This document shows positions 1-6,158 of a stretch of DNA of 6,967 nucleotides, piece by piece. The position numbers were made by a program, and so were the translations under genes. The stretch is from Sphingomonadales bacterium UBA1936. Lineage in GTDB: Bacteria > Pseudomonadota > Alphaproteobacteria > Sphingomonadales > Sphingomonadaceae. The notes beneath the pieces are model-generated. The model saw nothing but the letters and a program-made list of their open reading frames with translations, was not told the DNA's origin and ran no database searches. The stretch spans positions 973 through 7,939 of the forward strand of contig DDFE01000111.1 in NCBI GenBank assembly GCA_002336985.1. Reading direction: 5' to 3'. The first letter of the stretch is position 1. Every line of letters starts with the position of its first letter.

Positions 1-260
1 GTCGGCGAGGACAGATCGCCCTTCGACGCCGATACGACGCGTTCGATCGCACTGTCCACGGCTGTTGCCACACCCGAAAGCGCGCGCTCAGCGGATGCCC
101 AACTGAGGATCGCGCAGACGATGGCTATGCTCAAACCCCGCGCGATCGATTCGGAGGTCGATGATCCGTCGGATGCCGCGACTACGGCGAGAATGAACGC
201 GACGGCGCCCACACAGAACGCAAATGCGACAGCGCGCGATTTCAGCGTTACTCCGTGCAT
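1..260 (-). CDS. Two-TM membrane protein with HAMP-like segment, possibly a chemotaxis-type sensor (5' part only)
   Basis: An open frame of 86 codons runs from an ATG at 260-258 off the left edge with no stop. The protein has a short basic N-terminus, a hydrophobic helix at about residues 10-29, a short polar loop (30-40, Ser/Thr rich), a second hydrophobic helix at about 42-57, and then an amphipathic stretch ending in ERVVSASKGDLSSP (73-86). Two TM helices followed by a helix and a 'GDL' turn resemble the start of a HAMP linker, as found in methyl-accepting chemotaxis proteins, histidine kinases and diguanylate cyclases. The output domain lies outside the window, so the class cannot be decided. 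The very short external loop argues against a large periplasmic ligand domain. No strong Shine-Dalgarno sequence is visible, and no in-frame ATG lies nearby upstream. It lies 89 nt downstream of the smr-like gene on the same strand and may belong to that operon. The coding call is fairly firm; the function is a guess. Confidence 0.65.
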   Translation of the reverse strand, partial: MHGVTLKSRAVAFAFCVGAVAFILAVVAASDGSSTSESIARGLSIAIVCAILSWASAERALSGVATAVDSAIERVVSASKGDLSSP

Positions 261-349
261 CAGCCCAGGTCTCGTGTCCCATCGTCGGGATGCGTCGTCC
301 CTTACGCAAATCCCATGAGCGCAAATGACACGGCGACCGTTAAGATTGT

Positions 350-913
350 CTATGCGCCGGGCATTTTCTGGCGCCTGAGAACGACATAAATCGCCCCTGC
401 GCCGCCGTGGCGCGGATGCGCGGCGCGTACTGCGGCGATCTGGCGCGATACCGGCGACGCCGCGAGCCAATCGGCGATCGATGCCCGGATGATCCCGCGG
501 AGTGGCATGTCGAGGCGGCTGCTGTCCTTTCGGGGAGGGCGTCCGGTGATCAGCACGACGATCCGGTCACCGTCGCGCACGGCCTGCGACACAGCGTTAA
601 TTGCACGGCGGTGTGCCGCATCGCTGGTCAATCCGTGGAGATCGACCACACGATCCGGCTCGACCTGCCCGCCACGCAACTTGCGGTCCCATGTCGCATC
701 GAGAGTCGTCGAAGTGACACTTGCCGGCTTTGCGGGAGCGGCCGGGCGAGCGGGCACTGTTGTTTTGACCCCAACAGGCGATGCAGACTTTGCCGGCGAT
801 TTTGATGCAATCGCGGCGGGGGAATTATCCCGGAGACGCGGGGCCGCCGGACGGACATCCGCCGTTACCCGTCGCCACAACAACCGCTCGTCAGCGCTGA
901 GCGGGCGTGACAT
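350..913 (-). CDS. Smr-domain (MutS2 C-terminal-like) protein
   Basis: This 187-residue protein has an N-terminal segment typical of small proteobacterial Smr proteins (LSADERLLWRRVTADVRP, 5-22). A low-complexity Ala/Pro/Lys/Ser linker follows at about 30-70, then a Smr domain at about 87-182. Visible Smr hallmarks are the DLHG motif at 91-94, the strand-turn VVLITG at 119-124, and a glycine-rich RHGGAGAIYVVLRR near the C-terminus (168-181). Smr domains bind or nick nucleic acids; stand-alone forms have been linked to endonuclease activity on RNA or DNA, but the role of this one is unknown. The start codon lies inside the end of mltA (23-nt overlap) and has only a weak ribosome-binding sequence, which suggests coupling to mltA translation. 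The Smr family assignment is firm and the substrate is not known. Confidence 0.9.
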   Translation of the reverse strand: MSRPLSADERLLWRRVTADVRPAAPRLRDNSPAAIASKSPAKSASPVGVKTTVPARPAAPAKPASVTSTTLDATWDRKLRGGQVEPDRVVDLHGLTSDAAHRRAINAVSQAVRDGDRIVVLITGRPPRKDSSRLDMPLRGIIRASIADWLAASPVSRQIAAVRAAHPRHGGAGAIYVVLRRQKMPGA

Positions 914-2126
914 CGCTGACCGTGGTCGAAGCTTTCAGGCGCGCCAGAGTTCCGCGCGGAACGAGCACCAGTGCAGTCCCCCTGCCCGACATGCCGCCCG
1001 CGATGCGTCGCGCATCGTCACCCGCGCCCCAGAATGTGTCGAAGCGGTTGGCACCCTTGATCGCGCCGCCCGTATCCTGCGCGACCCACAGCCCATTGGC
1101 CTCGGCACGGTCGAGATCAAGCCAGACCGGGGCACCGAGCGGAACAAACGCCGGGTCGGCCGCAACAGTGGCATTCGGCGCTACGGCAACGCCCATCGCG
1201 CCGACCGGTCCTGCGCCGGTCAGTTCGCGAAAGAACACATAACTTTTGTTCTCATGCATGATCGCCATGCCGTCGGCTGGATTCGCGCGTAGCCAGGCCA
1301 TGATGCCCTGCATCGATTGCTGGTTGGGGCCTAACAGGCCGCGGCTACGCATCAGTGCGCCGATCCCGGTGTAATCGCGCCCGTTCTGTCCCGCGTACCC
1401 GATCCGCATGACCGAGCCGTCCGGCAGTTTCAGCCGACCCGAACCCTGTACCTGCAGGAAGAAGAGTTCGACATAATCCGCGGCCCACGCAATCGGCGCC
1501 AAGCGTCCGTCGAGCGCGCCCGCGTCGATCTCAGCACGGTCGAAATAGGGTACGAACTTTCCGCCATCGACCCGCCCGCGGATCGATTTGCCTTTCATCG
1601 CATCGGAAAACAGGCCGAGATCGACTTCGATCAGATCGCTCGGCTTGGGATAGATCGGGATTTGATGATCGGCGTCACGCGTCCGACTGCCCGCGATTTC
1701 GGGCTCGTAATAGCCCGTCGCAAAGGCGGTGCCGGGGCCGACCTGGACCGTTTCGAACTGTGCCACGAAGAATCCACGGGCGTCCGGCGCACCGGTTGCA
1801 GCCGCACATGCCGCTGCCCAGTCCGCGGATTGCGTAAGGCCGGACCGGTCGGTCCTGCGCTGGAGTGCGGGACAGCTTGTCCGGAATGCCGCGAGCGCCC
1901 GCGCCGCGCCTTCAGTTGTGAGCGGCAAACTCGCGATATCGGGACCAGCGATGACGCCGTTCGAAACCGCCGTTCCAGTCGTCGGGGTAGCCGGACGCGA
2001 TACAGGTGGAGCGGGTGTGACCGGCTTCGATACGACCGGCGGCGTCACGGGACGCGAAGGCGGAGCAACGCTGCCGACGCACGATGCCAGCGCGAGCGCC
2101 GCGACCGGCGCCAGCGCAAGCCTCAT
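891..2126 (-). CDS. mltA: Membrane-bound lytic murein transglycosylase A (lipoprotein)
   Basis: MltA cleaves the MurNAc-GlcNAc bond of peptidoglycan, leaving 1,6-anhydro-MurNAc ends, and normally acts from the inner face of the outer membrane. The 411-residue product starts with a short lipoprotein signal (MRLALAPVAALALASC) whose lipobox LASC puts the lipidated Cys at 16. Val at +2 favours outer-membrane sorting. The frame stays open 23 codons further upstream, but only this ATG gives a signal peptide at the N-terminus, and it overlaps the tim44-like stop as ATGA. A Pro/Val/Thr-rich linker (about 20-50) has three near-copies of S-R/K-P-V/A-T-P. The MltA core shows TGYYEPE (137-143), FFLQVQGSGRL (222-232) and GYAGQNGRDY (243-252). 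The C-terminal 3D domain shows QDTGGAIKG (350-358) and RFDTFWG (361-367). By position, D363 matches the catalytic Asp of E. coli MltA. The protein is somewhat longer than the E. coli one, partly because of the linker. No strong ribosome-binding sequence precedes it. Confidence 0.96.
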   Translation of the reverse strand: MRLALAPVAALALASCVGSVAPPSRPVTPPVVSKPVTPAPPVSRPATPTTGTAVSNGVIAGPDIASLPLTTEGAARALAAFRTSCPALQRRTDRSGLTQSADWAAACAAATGAPDARGFFVAQFETVQVGPGTAFATGYYEPEIAGSRTRDADHQIPIYPKPSDLIEVDLGLFSDAMKGKSIRGRVDGGKFVPYFDRAEIDAGALDGRLAPIAWAADYVELFFLQVQGSGRLKLPDGSVMRIGYAGQNGRDYTGIGALMRSRGLLGPNQQSMQGIMAWLRANPADGMAIMHENKSYVFFRELTGAGPVGAMGVAVAPNATVAADPAFVPLGAPVWLDLDRAEANGLWVAQDTGGAIKGANRFDTFWGAGDDARRIAGGMSGRGTALVLVPRGTLARLKASTTVSDVTPAQR

Positions 2127-2776
2127 GCGGATTCGTCGGTGTCGATCAGAACCCAGTTCGGGTCGTCGCTGCGCAGTGTCCGCGCGAACGTCCATACATC
2201 GGTGGTTGGTACCGCGTCCGACAGCGAACCGGCAATGACATTGCCGTCCGAATCGCGCGTCACCGTTGCAATATCGGCTTCGAACCGCACCGTTACCTGC
2301 GCATCTCGGCCATCGATCTGTGCATCGAGGATCGACGCCTTTTCGATCGTTATAAGGCGATTATCGAGCACATGTCCTGCGGTCTGGCGCTCGGCAATGG
2401 AATCCGCGAACGCCCTGCGGACCTCGTCACTGGTCAGGCCCTCGAGTTGCCCCGCCTCTCCGCGCCAATAGGCTTCGAGGATCATCTGGTATGCGGCCTT
2501 CGCCCCTTCGACGAAACGCCCGACATCGAACGACGGTTCTGCGGCAACGATGGCGCGAACGCCCGTTGCAGCGCCCGGCTCGAAAACGGAGTCGCGTGCG
2601 GGAACCGGGGTGGCCCGGCCGCCGTCGATAGCGGTAACTGGCGCCTGAGCGACACGCTCTTCGACGGGTGGCAGCGGCTGTTCATGACCGGTACGTTTGC
2701 CCAGCACCGAATAAAGACGGAGCGCCAGGAACCCTGCAACCATCGCCAGAACGACTATTTCGACCATTCCCGTCAC
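2123..2776 (-). CDS. Tim44-like (TimA-type) membrane-anchored protein
   Basis: This 217-residue protein has one N-terminal TM helix (about 5-22, EIVVLAMVAGFLALRL), a charged and Pro-rich linker (about 28-70), and a Tim44-like domain at about 78-214. The domain shows FDVGRFVEGAKAAYQMILEA (83-102), SDEVRRAF (116-123) and a closing DVWTFARTLRSDDPNW (193-208), all typical of the alphaproteobacterial family. The family is related to the C-terminal domain of mitochondrial Tim44, but the bacterial proteins have no established import role; the Caulobacter homologue TimA is an inner-membrane protein of unclear function. The start is GTG at 2776-2774, preceded by GGAG at 2786-2783 (6-nt spacing). An ATG three codons inside has a poorer spacing. 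The stop overlaps the mltA ATG by 4 nt, and secB diverges from it. The family call is firm; a link to export or to peptidoglycan turnover is only inferred from its neighbours. Confidence 0.92.
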   Translation of the reverse strand: MTGMVEIVVLAMVAGFLALRLYSVLGKRTGHEQPLPPVEERVAQAPVTAIDGGRATPVPARDSVFEPGAATGVRAIVAAEPSFDVGRFVEGAKAAYQMILEAYWRGEAGQLEGLTSDEVRRAFADSIAERQTAGHVLDNRLITIEKASILDAQIDGRDAQVTVRFEADIATVTRDSDGNVIAGSLSDAVPTTDVWTFARTLRSDDPNWVLIDTDESA

Positions 2777-2792
2777 AACTCACTCCGCTGTA

Positions 2793-2828
2793 GCGCCATT
2801 ACATAGGCGCAAGTGCCCGACTCTTCAA
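2793..2828 (-). promoter_or_regulatory. Candidate promoter of the tim44-like/mltA/smr operon
   Basis: On the minus strand, TTGAAG (2828-2823) and TATGTA (2805-2800) are separated by 17 nt. An alternative -10, TGTAAT (2803-2798), matches better but leaves a 19-nt spacer. Transcription would begin near 2793, giving a leader of about 17 nt before the GTG at 2776 with GGAG at 2786-2783. A GACTC (GANTC class) site at 2819-2823 touches the -35 element. It is predicted by eye only, but it sits where a promoter is needed. Confidence 0.4.
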
Positions 2829-2859
2829 ACCTCTGTGCGACGGTTTCGTTTCACCCCGC

Positions 2860-2888
2860 CTTGCCCTCGCGCCGAAGGGCGGCTAACC
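2860..2888 (+). promoter_or_regulatory. Weak candidate promoter for secB-murJ-trpS
   Basis: CTTGCC (2860-2865) and CTAACC (2883-2888) are 17 nt apart, loosely matching the alphaproteobacterial housekeeping pattern CTTGAC-N17-CTATAT. The -10 is poor. A small inverted repeat, GCCCT/AGGGC (2863-2867 with 2876-2880), lies in the spacer. No better plus-strand promoter is visible between 2777 and 2929. Confidence 0.22.
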
Positions 2889-2929
2889 GCGCGCCATCCA
2901 ACCGCCTTTGACCGAAAGCAGAACGACCG

Positions 2930-3436
2930 ATGGCCGACGACGCCGTACCCGAATTCTCCAATGACGAACCACTGAGCAACGGCGCCGATACCGCACCGGT
3001 TGCCGGTCTGATCTCGCAGTACGTCAAGGATCTGTCGTTCGAAAACCCCAATTCGCCGGCGGTTTACCAGTGGCAGGGCCAGCCGCAGATCGACATCCAG
3101 TTCAACATCGCTTCGGGCCAGGTTGCCGACGACGCCTATGAAGTCGTACTGAAGGTCGAAGCAAAGGCGACTGCTGACGACAAGGTCGCTTTTCAGGTCG
3201 AGCTACTTTACGCAGGGCTGTTCGCGATCCGCAACGTGCCGGCCGACCAGATGCAGCCGTTCCTGCTGGCCGAAGCGCCGCGCATCCTGTTCCCGTTCGC
3301 CCGCCGCATCCTGGCCGATGCCGTACGTGACGGCGGCTTCCCGCCGCTGCTGCTTGACCCGATCGATTTCGGTCAGCTGTATATGGCGCAGCAGGAACAG
3401 AACGGCGTGCTGGCGGCTCCGGCCGGACAGGCGTAA
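2930..3436 (+). CDS. secB: Protein-export chaperone SecB
   Basis: SecB is a cytosolic tetrameric chaperone that keeps some preproteins unfolded and hands them to SecA at the Sec translocon. The 168-residue product is slightly longer than E. coli SecB (155) because of an acidic N-terminal extension (residues 1-24) and a short C-terminal tail. Family landmarks are QYVKDLSFENPNSP (30-43), the strand EVVLKVEAKA (71-80), ELLYAGLFAI (91-100) and the C-terminal EAPRILFPFARRILAD (115-130), followed by GGFPPLLLDPIDF (135-147). The start is the first ATG of the frame and gives an N-terminus of normal type; the ribosome-binding sequence is weak. It is divergent from the tim44-like operon and heads a probable secB-murJ-trpS unit. 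Export clients may include the envelope proteins coded nearby, but that is inference. Confidence 0.97.
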   Translation: MADDAVPEFSNDEPLSNGADTAPVAGLISQYVKDLSFENPNSPAVYQWQGQPQIDIQFNIASGQVADDAYEVVLKVEAKATADDKVAFQVELLYAGLFAIRNVPADQMQPFLLAEAPRILFPFARRILADAVRDGGFPPLLLDPIDFGQLYMAQQEQNGVLAAPAGQA

Positions 3437-3440
3437 CGCC

Positions 3441-3457
3441 ATCCCCGTGCAGGGGAT
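3441..3457 (+). promoter_or_regulatory. Hairpin between secB and murJ
   Basis: ATCCCC (3441-3446) and GGGGAT (3452-3457) form a perfect 6-bp stem with a 5-nt loop, starting 5 nt after the secB stop. No T-run follows, so it is not a classical intrinsic terminator. The 3' arm contains the most purine-rich stretch upstream of murJ (AGGGGATAAG, 3451-3460), so folding could limit ribosome access or protect an mRNA end. The structure is seen in sequence; its role is a guess. Confidence 0.4.
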
Positions 3458-3469
3458 AAGCGGCCACCT

Positions 3470-5056
3470 ATGAACCTCGTTCGCGCCACCGCGTCGATCG
3501 GCGGGCTGACGCTCGTCAGCCGCATCCTCGGCATGGTGCGCGACATGCTGATGGCGCGCTTCGTCGGCGCAGGATTCGCGTCGGACGCCTTTCTGATCGC
3601 GTGGCGCCTGCCGAATCTGTTCCGTGCGCTGTTCGCCGAGGGCGCTTTCGCCGCCGTCTTCGTGCCCATGTTCAACCGGCGCATGGCAGAGGCCGACCGC
3701 GAACGGCCGGGCGAAGGATTGAAAGCCGCGATCGATTTTGCCGGACAAATCCTGTCCGTGCTGTTTCCGTTTCTTCTGATATTCACAGCAGTCATGATCG
3801 CGGCGACGGGGCCGATCGTCTGGGCGATGACCGGCGGATTTCCCGATGGCGGACCAGAAAAGTTCGCGCTCGCAAGCCACCTGACACAGATTACGTTTCC
3901 CTATCTGGCACTGATCAGCCTGGTTTCATTGCTGGGTGGCATCCTCAATTCGCTGGGACGGTTCTGGGTCAATGCTGCCGCCCCCGTGCTGCTCAACATC
4001 GCGATGATCATCGCCATCTTGTTCTTCCGGGGCAGCACTGCGGTTGAAACGGCCGAAACGCAGGCGATCGCCGTGACCGTTGCTGGCCTGCTGCAATTGA
4101 TCTGGCTGATCGTGACCTGCCGCGCGGCAGGTGTTTCGCTGAAATTGTCGCGCCCGCGTATGTCGACCGATGTGAAGCGCCTGTTGCTGCTGATCGGCCC
4201 TGCTGCCGTGGGCCAGGGCGCGATCCAGTTCAACCTGCTGATCTCGACGTCGCTCGCTGCCCGTTTCCTGCCGCAGGGCGCGGTCAGCTATCTCTATTAC
4301 GCCGACCGGCTGAATCAGCTGCCGCTCGGCCTGATCGGCATCGGAGTCGGCACCGCGATCCTGCCGACGCTTTCGCGCCAGATCGGCGGGGACGATCACA
4401 AGGCGGCAGGCTACACACAGAACCGCGCGCTCGAACTCGCACTGTTGCTGGCATTGCCCGCTGCGGTCGCGCTCGTCGTGTCAGCGACCCCTCTTATCCG
4501 CGGCGTATTCCAGCATGGAGCGTTCACGCCAGCGGACACCATCGGTGCGGCGTCGGCCCTCGCCGCCTTTTCGATCGGCGTGCCCGCCTATGTGCTGATC
4601 AAAGTGCTGACCCCTGGTTTTTACGCCCGGCACGATACGAAGACGCCGGTTCGGCTCGCGGTGCTTGCAATGCTGGTCAACCTGATCGGCAACCTGCTGT
4701 CGGTGCTCGTGCTGAATGCCGGCTTCGTCGGCATCGCACTATCGACCGCCGTCTCGGCATGGGTAAACGTGGTGCTGCTCTGGTGGGCACTGCACAAACG
4801 CGATCACATGCGCCTGGACGACCGGTTCCGGTCGCGCGCGCTGCGCATCATCGGAGCGAGTGCCGTGATGGCAGGAGCGCTCGCGCTCGCCAACCCATGG
4901 ATCGATCCGCACACAGGCCGTGATTTCTGGGAACGCATCATCGCGCTTACGCTGCTTTGCGGCGGTGGTGCAGTTGTCTACGGCGCTGCCATCCTCGCGT
5001 TCGGCGGCGCAAAACTCGGCGAAATCCGCCAGCAATTCCTACGGAAAGCGAAATAA
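3470..5056 (+). CDS. murJ: Lipid II flippase MurJ (MviN family)
   Basis: MurJ moves lipid II across the inner membrane for peptidoglycan synthesis. The 528-residue protein is close to the usual length (E. coli 511) and is hydrophobic throughout, with many TM segments consistent with the 14-helix MOP-fold family. The N-terminal signature aligns without gaps to E. coli MurJ: R18, R24, D39, R52 and E57 are all present in SRILGMVRD (17-25), ASDAF (37-41) and FRALFAEGAF (51-60). YYADR (276-280) carries the conserved Arg equivalent to E. coli R270. Three residues on, Q283 stands where E. coli has a Glu; RLNQLP may simply be a lineage variant. A basic loop at 442-456 (HKRDHMRLDDRFRSR) precedes the last hydrophobic segments. 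The gene follows secB by 33 nt, with a hairpin in the gap, and is followed 5 nt later by trpS. The ribosome-binding sequence is weak or set far upstream. Confidence 0.97.
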   Translation: MNLVRATASIGGLTLVSRILGMVRDMLMARFVGAGFASDAFLIAWRLPNLFRALFAEGAFAAVFVPMFNRRMAEADRERPGEGLKAAIDFAGQILSVLFPFLLIFTAVMIAATGPIVWAMTGGFPDGGPEKFALASHLTQITFPYLALISLVSLLGGILNSLGRFWVNAAAPVLLNIAMIIAILFFRGSTAVETAETQAIAVTVAGLLQLIWLIVTCRAAGVSLKLSRPRMSTDVKRLLLLIGPAAVGQGAIQFNLLISTSLAARFLPQGAVSYLYYADRLNQLPLGLIGIGVGTAILPTLSRQIGGDDHKAAGYTQNRALELALLLALPAAVALVVSATPLIRGVFQHGAFTPADTIGAASALAAFSIGVPAYVLIKVLTPGFYARHDTKTPVRLAVLAMLVNLIGNLLSVLVLNAGFVGIALSTAVSAWVNVVLLWWALHKRDHMRLDDRFRSRALRIIGASAVMAGALALANPWIDPHTGRDFWERIIALTLLCGGGAVVYGAAILAFGGAKLGEIRQQFLRKAK

Positions 5057-5061
5057 GATCG

Positions 5062-6075
5062 ATGCGCGTCGTCTCTGGCATCCAGCCCACCGGTAATCTG
5101 CACCTCGGAAACTACCTGGGCGCAATCCGCAATTGGGTGCGCATGCAGGACCAGGTTGCGGCGAGCGGCGGCGAGTGCCTGTTCTTCCTCGCCGATCTTC
5201 ATTCGCTGTCCGAACACATCGACCGTGACGTGCGCATGGCGGGCGTGCGCGACATGACCGCAGTCCTGCTGGCAAGCGGCATCGACCCGAAAAAAGCGAT
5301 CCTGTTCAACCAGTCGCGGGTCGCGGCGCATGCCGAACTCTGCTGGCTGCTCAATGGTACTGCGCGCATGGGTTGGCTCAACCGCATGACGCAGTGGAAG
5401 GACAAGGCCGGCAAGAACCGCGAGGGCGCTTCGGTCGCACTGTTCGACTATCCGGTGCTCCAGGCCGCCGACGTGTTGCTCTATCAGGCGACGCATGTCC
5501 CCGTCGGTGACGACCAGAAGCAGCATCTGGAACTCGCGCGCGACATCGCGACTAAGTTCAACACCGACACTGGCCGCGATGTGTTCACCCTGCCCGAACC
5601 GACCATTCCGCCCGCCGCGGCGCGCATCATGTCGCTGCGGGACGGGACGGCGAAGATGTCTAAGTCCGACCCCAGCGACATGAGCCGGGTCAATCTGTCC
5701 GACGATGCCGACGCGATTTCGCAAAAAATCCGTAAAGCGAAGACCGACCCGGAGCCGCTGCCATCGGAAGCGGCTGGATTGGAAGGCCGTCCCGAGGCAC
5801 GCAACCTCGTAGGCATCATGGCGGCACTGCAGGACCGCAGCGCCGATGCAGTACTCGGGGATTTCGGCAGCAGCCAGTTCGGCCCGTTCAAGGCAGCGCT
5901 CGCCGAATTGCTGGTCGAAACACTGGCGCCGATCCGCGAACGCTACGTCGCGCTGAAGGGAGCGGCCGAGATCGATTTCGTTCTGAAGGACGGCGCTGAA
6001 CGTGCAGCAGCAATCGCCAGGCCCACGTTGAACGCCGCTTATAGCGCACTCGGACTGCAGGTGATCCGAGACTGA
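5062..6075 (+). CDS. trpS: Tryptophanyl-tRNA synthetase
   Basis: TrpS charges tRNA-Trp with tryptophan in the cytosol and is a class Ic synthetase. The 337-residue protein has normal bacterial length (E. coli 334). The HIGH-type motif appears as HLGN (14-17) within QPTGNLHLGNYLG, and the KMSKS motif is intact at 198-202. Substrate-site segments FDYPVLQAADVLLY (128-141) and VPVGDDQKQHLEL (146-158) are conserved. The frame is open upstream inside murJ, but the ATG at 5062 gives the standard N-terminus MRVVSGIQPTG. It starts 5 nt after the murJ stop with only a weak ribosome-binding sequence, so translation may be coupled to murJ. No T-box, leader peptide or own promoter is visible. Confidence 0.98.
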   Translation: MRVVSGIQPTGNLHLGNYLGAIRNWVRMQDQVAASGGECLFFLADLHSLSEHIDRDVRMAGVRDMTAVLLASGIDPKKAILFNQSRVAAHAELCWLLNGTARMGWLNRMTQWKDKAGKNREGASVALFDYPVLQAADVLLYQATHVPVGDDQKQHLELARDIATKFNTDTGRDVFTLPEPTIPPAAARIMSLRDGTAKMSKSDPSDMSRVNLSDDADAISQKIRKAKTDPEPLPSEAAGLEGRPEARNLVGIMAALQDRSADAVLGDFGSSQFGPFKAALAELLVETLAPIRERYVALKGAAEIDFVLKDGAERAAAIARPTLNAAYSALGLQVIRD

Positions 6076-6094
6076 CGCGCGACGAAACGAATAT

Positions 6095-6109
6095 GTTCAA
6101 CATGCGTTC
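6095..6109 (+). promoter_or_regulatory. Candidate LexA (SOS) box, GTTC-N7-GTTC
   Basis: The sequence reads GTTC (6095-6098), seven bases, GTTC (6106-6109), an exact match to the direct-repeat operator known for LexA in alphaproteobacteria such as Rhodobacter and Caulobacter. It lies 49 nt upstream of the lipoprotein ATG, in the only sizeable gap of the right block. The first half also forms an 11-nt palindrome, ATGTTCAACAT (6093-6103). A loose promoter, GTTCAA (6095-6100) and TGTAGC (6118-6123) with a 17-nt spacer, would be overlapped by the box, as expected for a repressor. I noticed no other exact match in the window, but the scan was by eye. Confidence 0.45.
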
Positions 6110-6158
6110 ACGCCCGGTGTAGCACCGTGCACGCATCGATCCTTCAAGGTCACGACTC

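Noticed and set aside
219..326. Three copies of CGCAAAT at 219, 305 and 320
   Set aside because: Only 7 bases long, and one copy is inside a coding region. Two lie 15 bp apart in the gap before the sensor-like gene, but this is too little to call an operator.
489..1292. Long plus-strand open frame of 267 codons opposite smr and mltA
   Set aside because: It is Arg/Ser-rich with no recognisable domain and lies antisense to two clearly conserved genes. Such frames are expected in GC-rich DNA.
2127..2195. Longer MltA N-terminus starting at 2195
   Set aside because: It would put 23 charged residues before the lipoprotein signal and overlap the tim44-like gene by more than 70 nt. The ATG at 2126 gives a proper signal peptide and an ATGA overlap.
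3451..3459. DnaA-box-like AGGGGATAA near a dnaA-containing window
   Set aside because: It matches the reverse form of the box (TGTGGATAA) at only 7 of 9 positions, is alone, and has no AT-rich region nearby, so there is no support for an origin here.
3203..3880. Long minus-strand open frame of 225 codons opposite secB and murJ
   Set aside because: Its composition (Arg, His, Gln, Glu rich) is typical of an antisense shadow, and both genes on the other strand are certain.
4957..5061. Longer TrpS N-terminus inside the end of murJ
   Set aside because: The extra 35 residues are Arg-rich and unlike TrpS; the family N-terminus begins at the ATG at 5062.
6115..6127. Small hairpin CGGTG-TAG-CACCG after trpS
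   Set aside because: A 5-bp stem without a T-run is too weak to call a trpS terminator; it may be chance.
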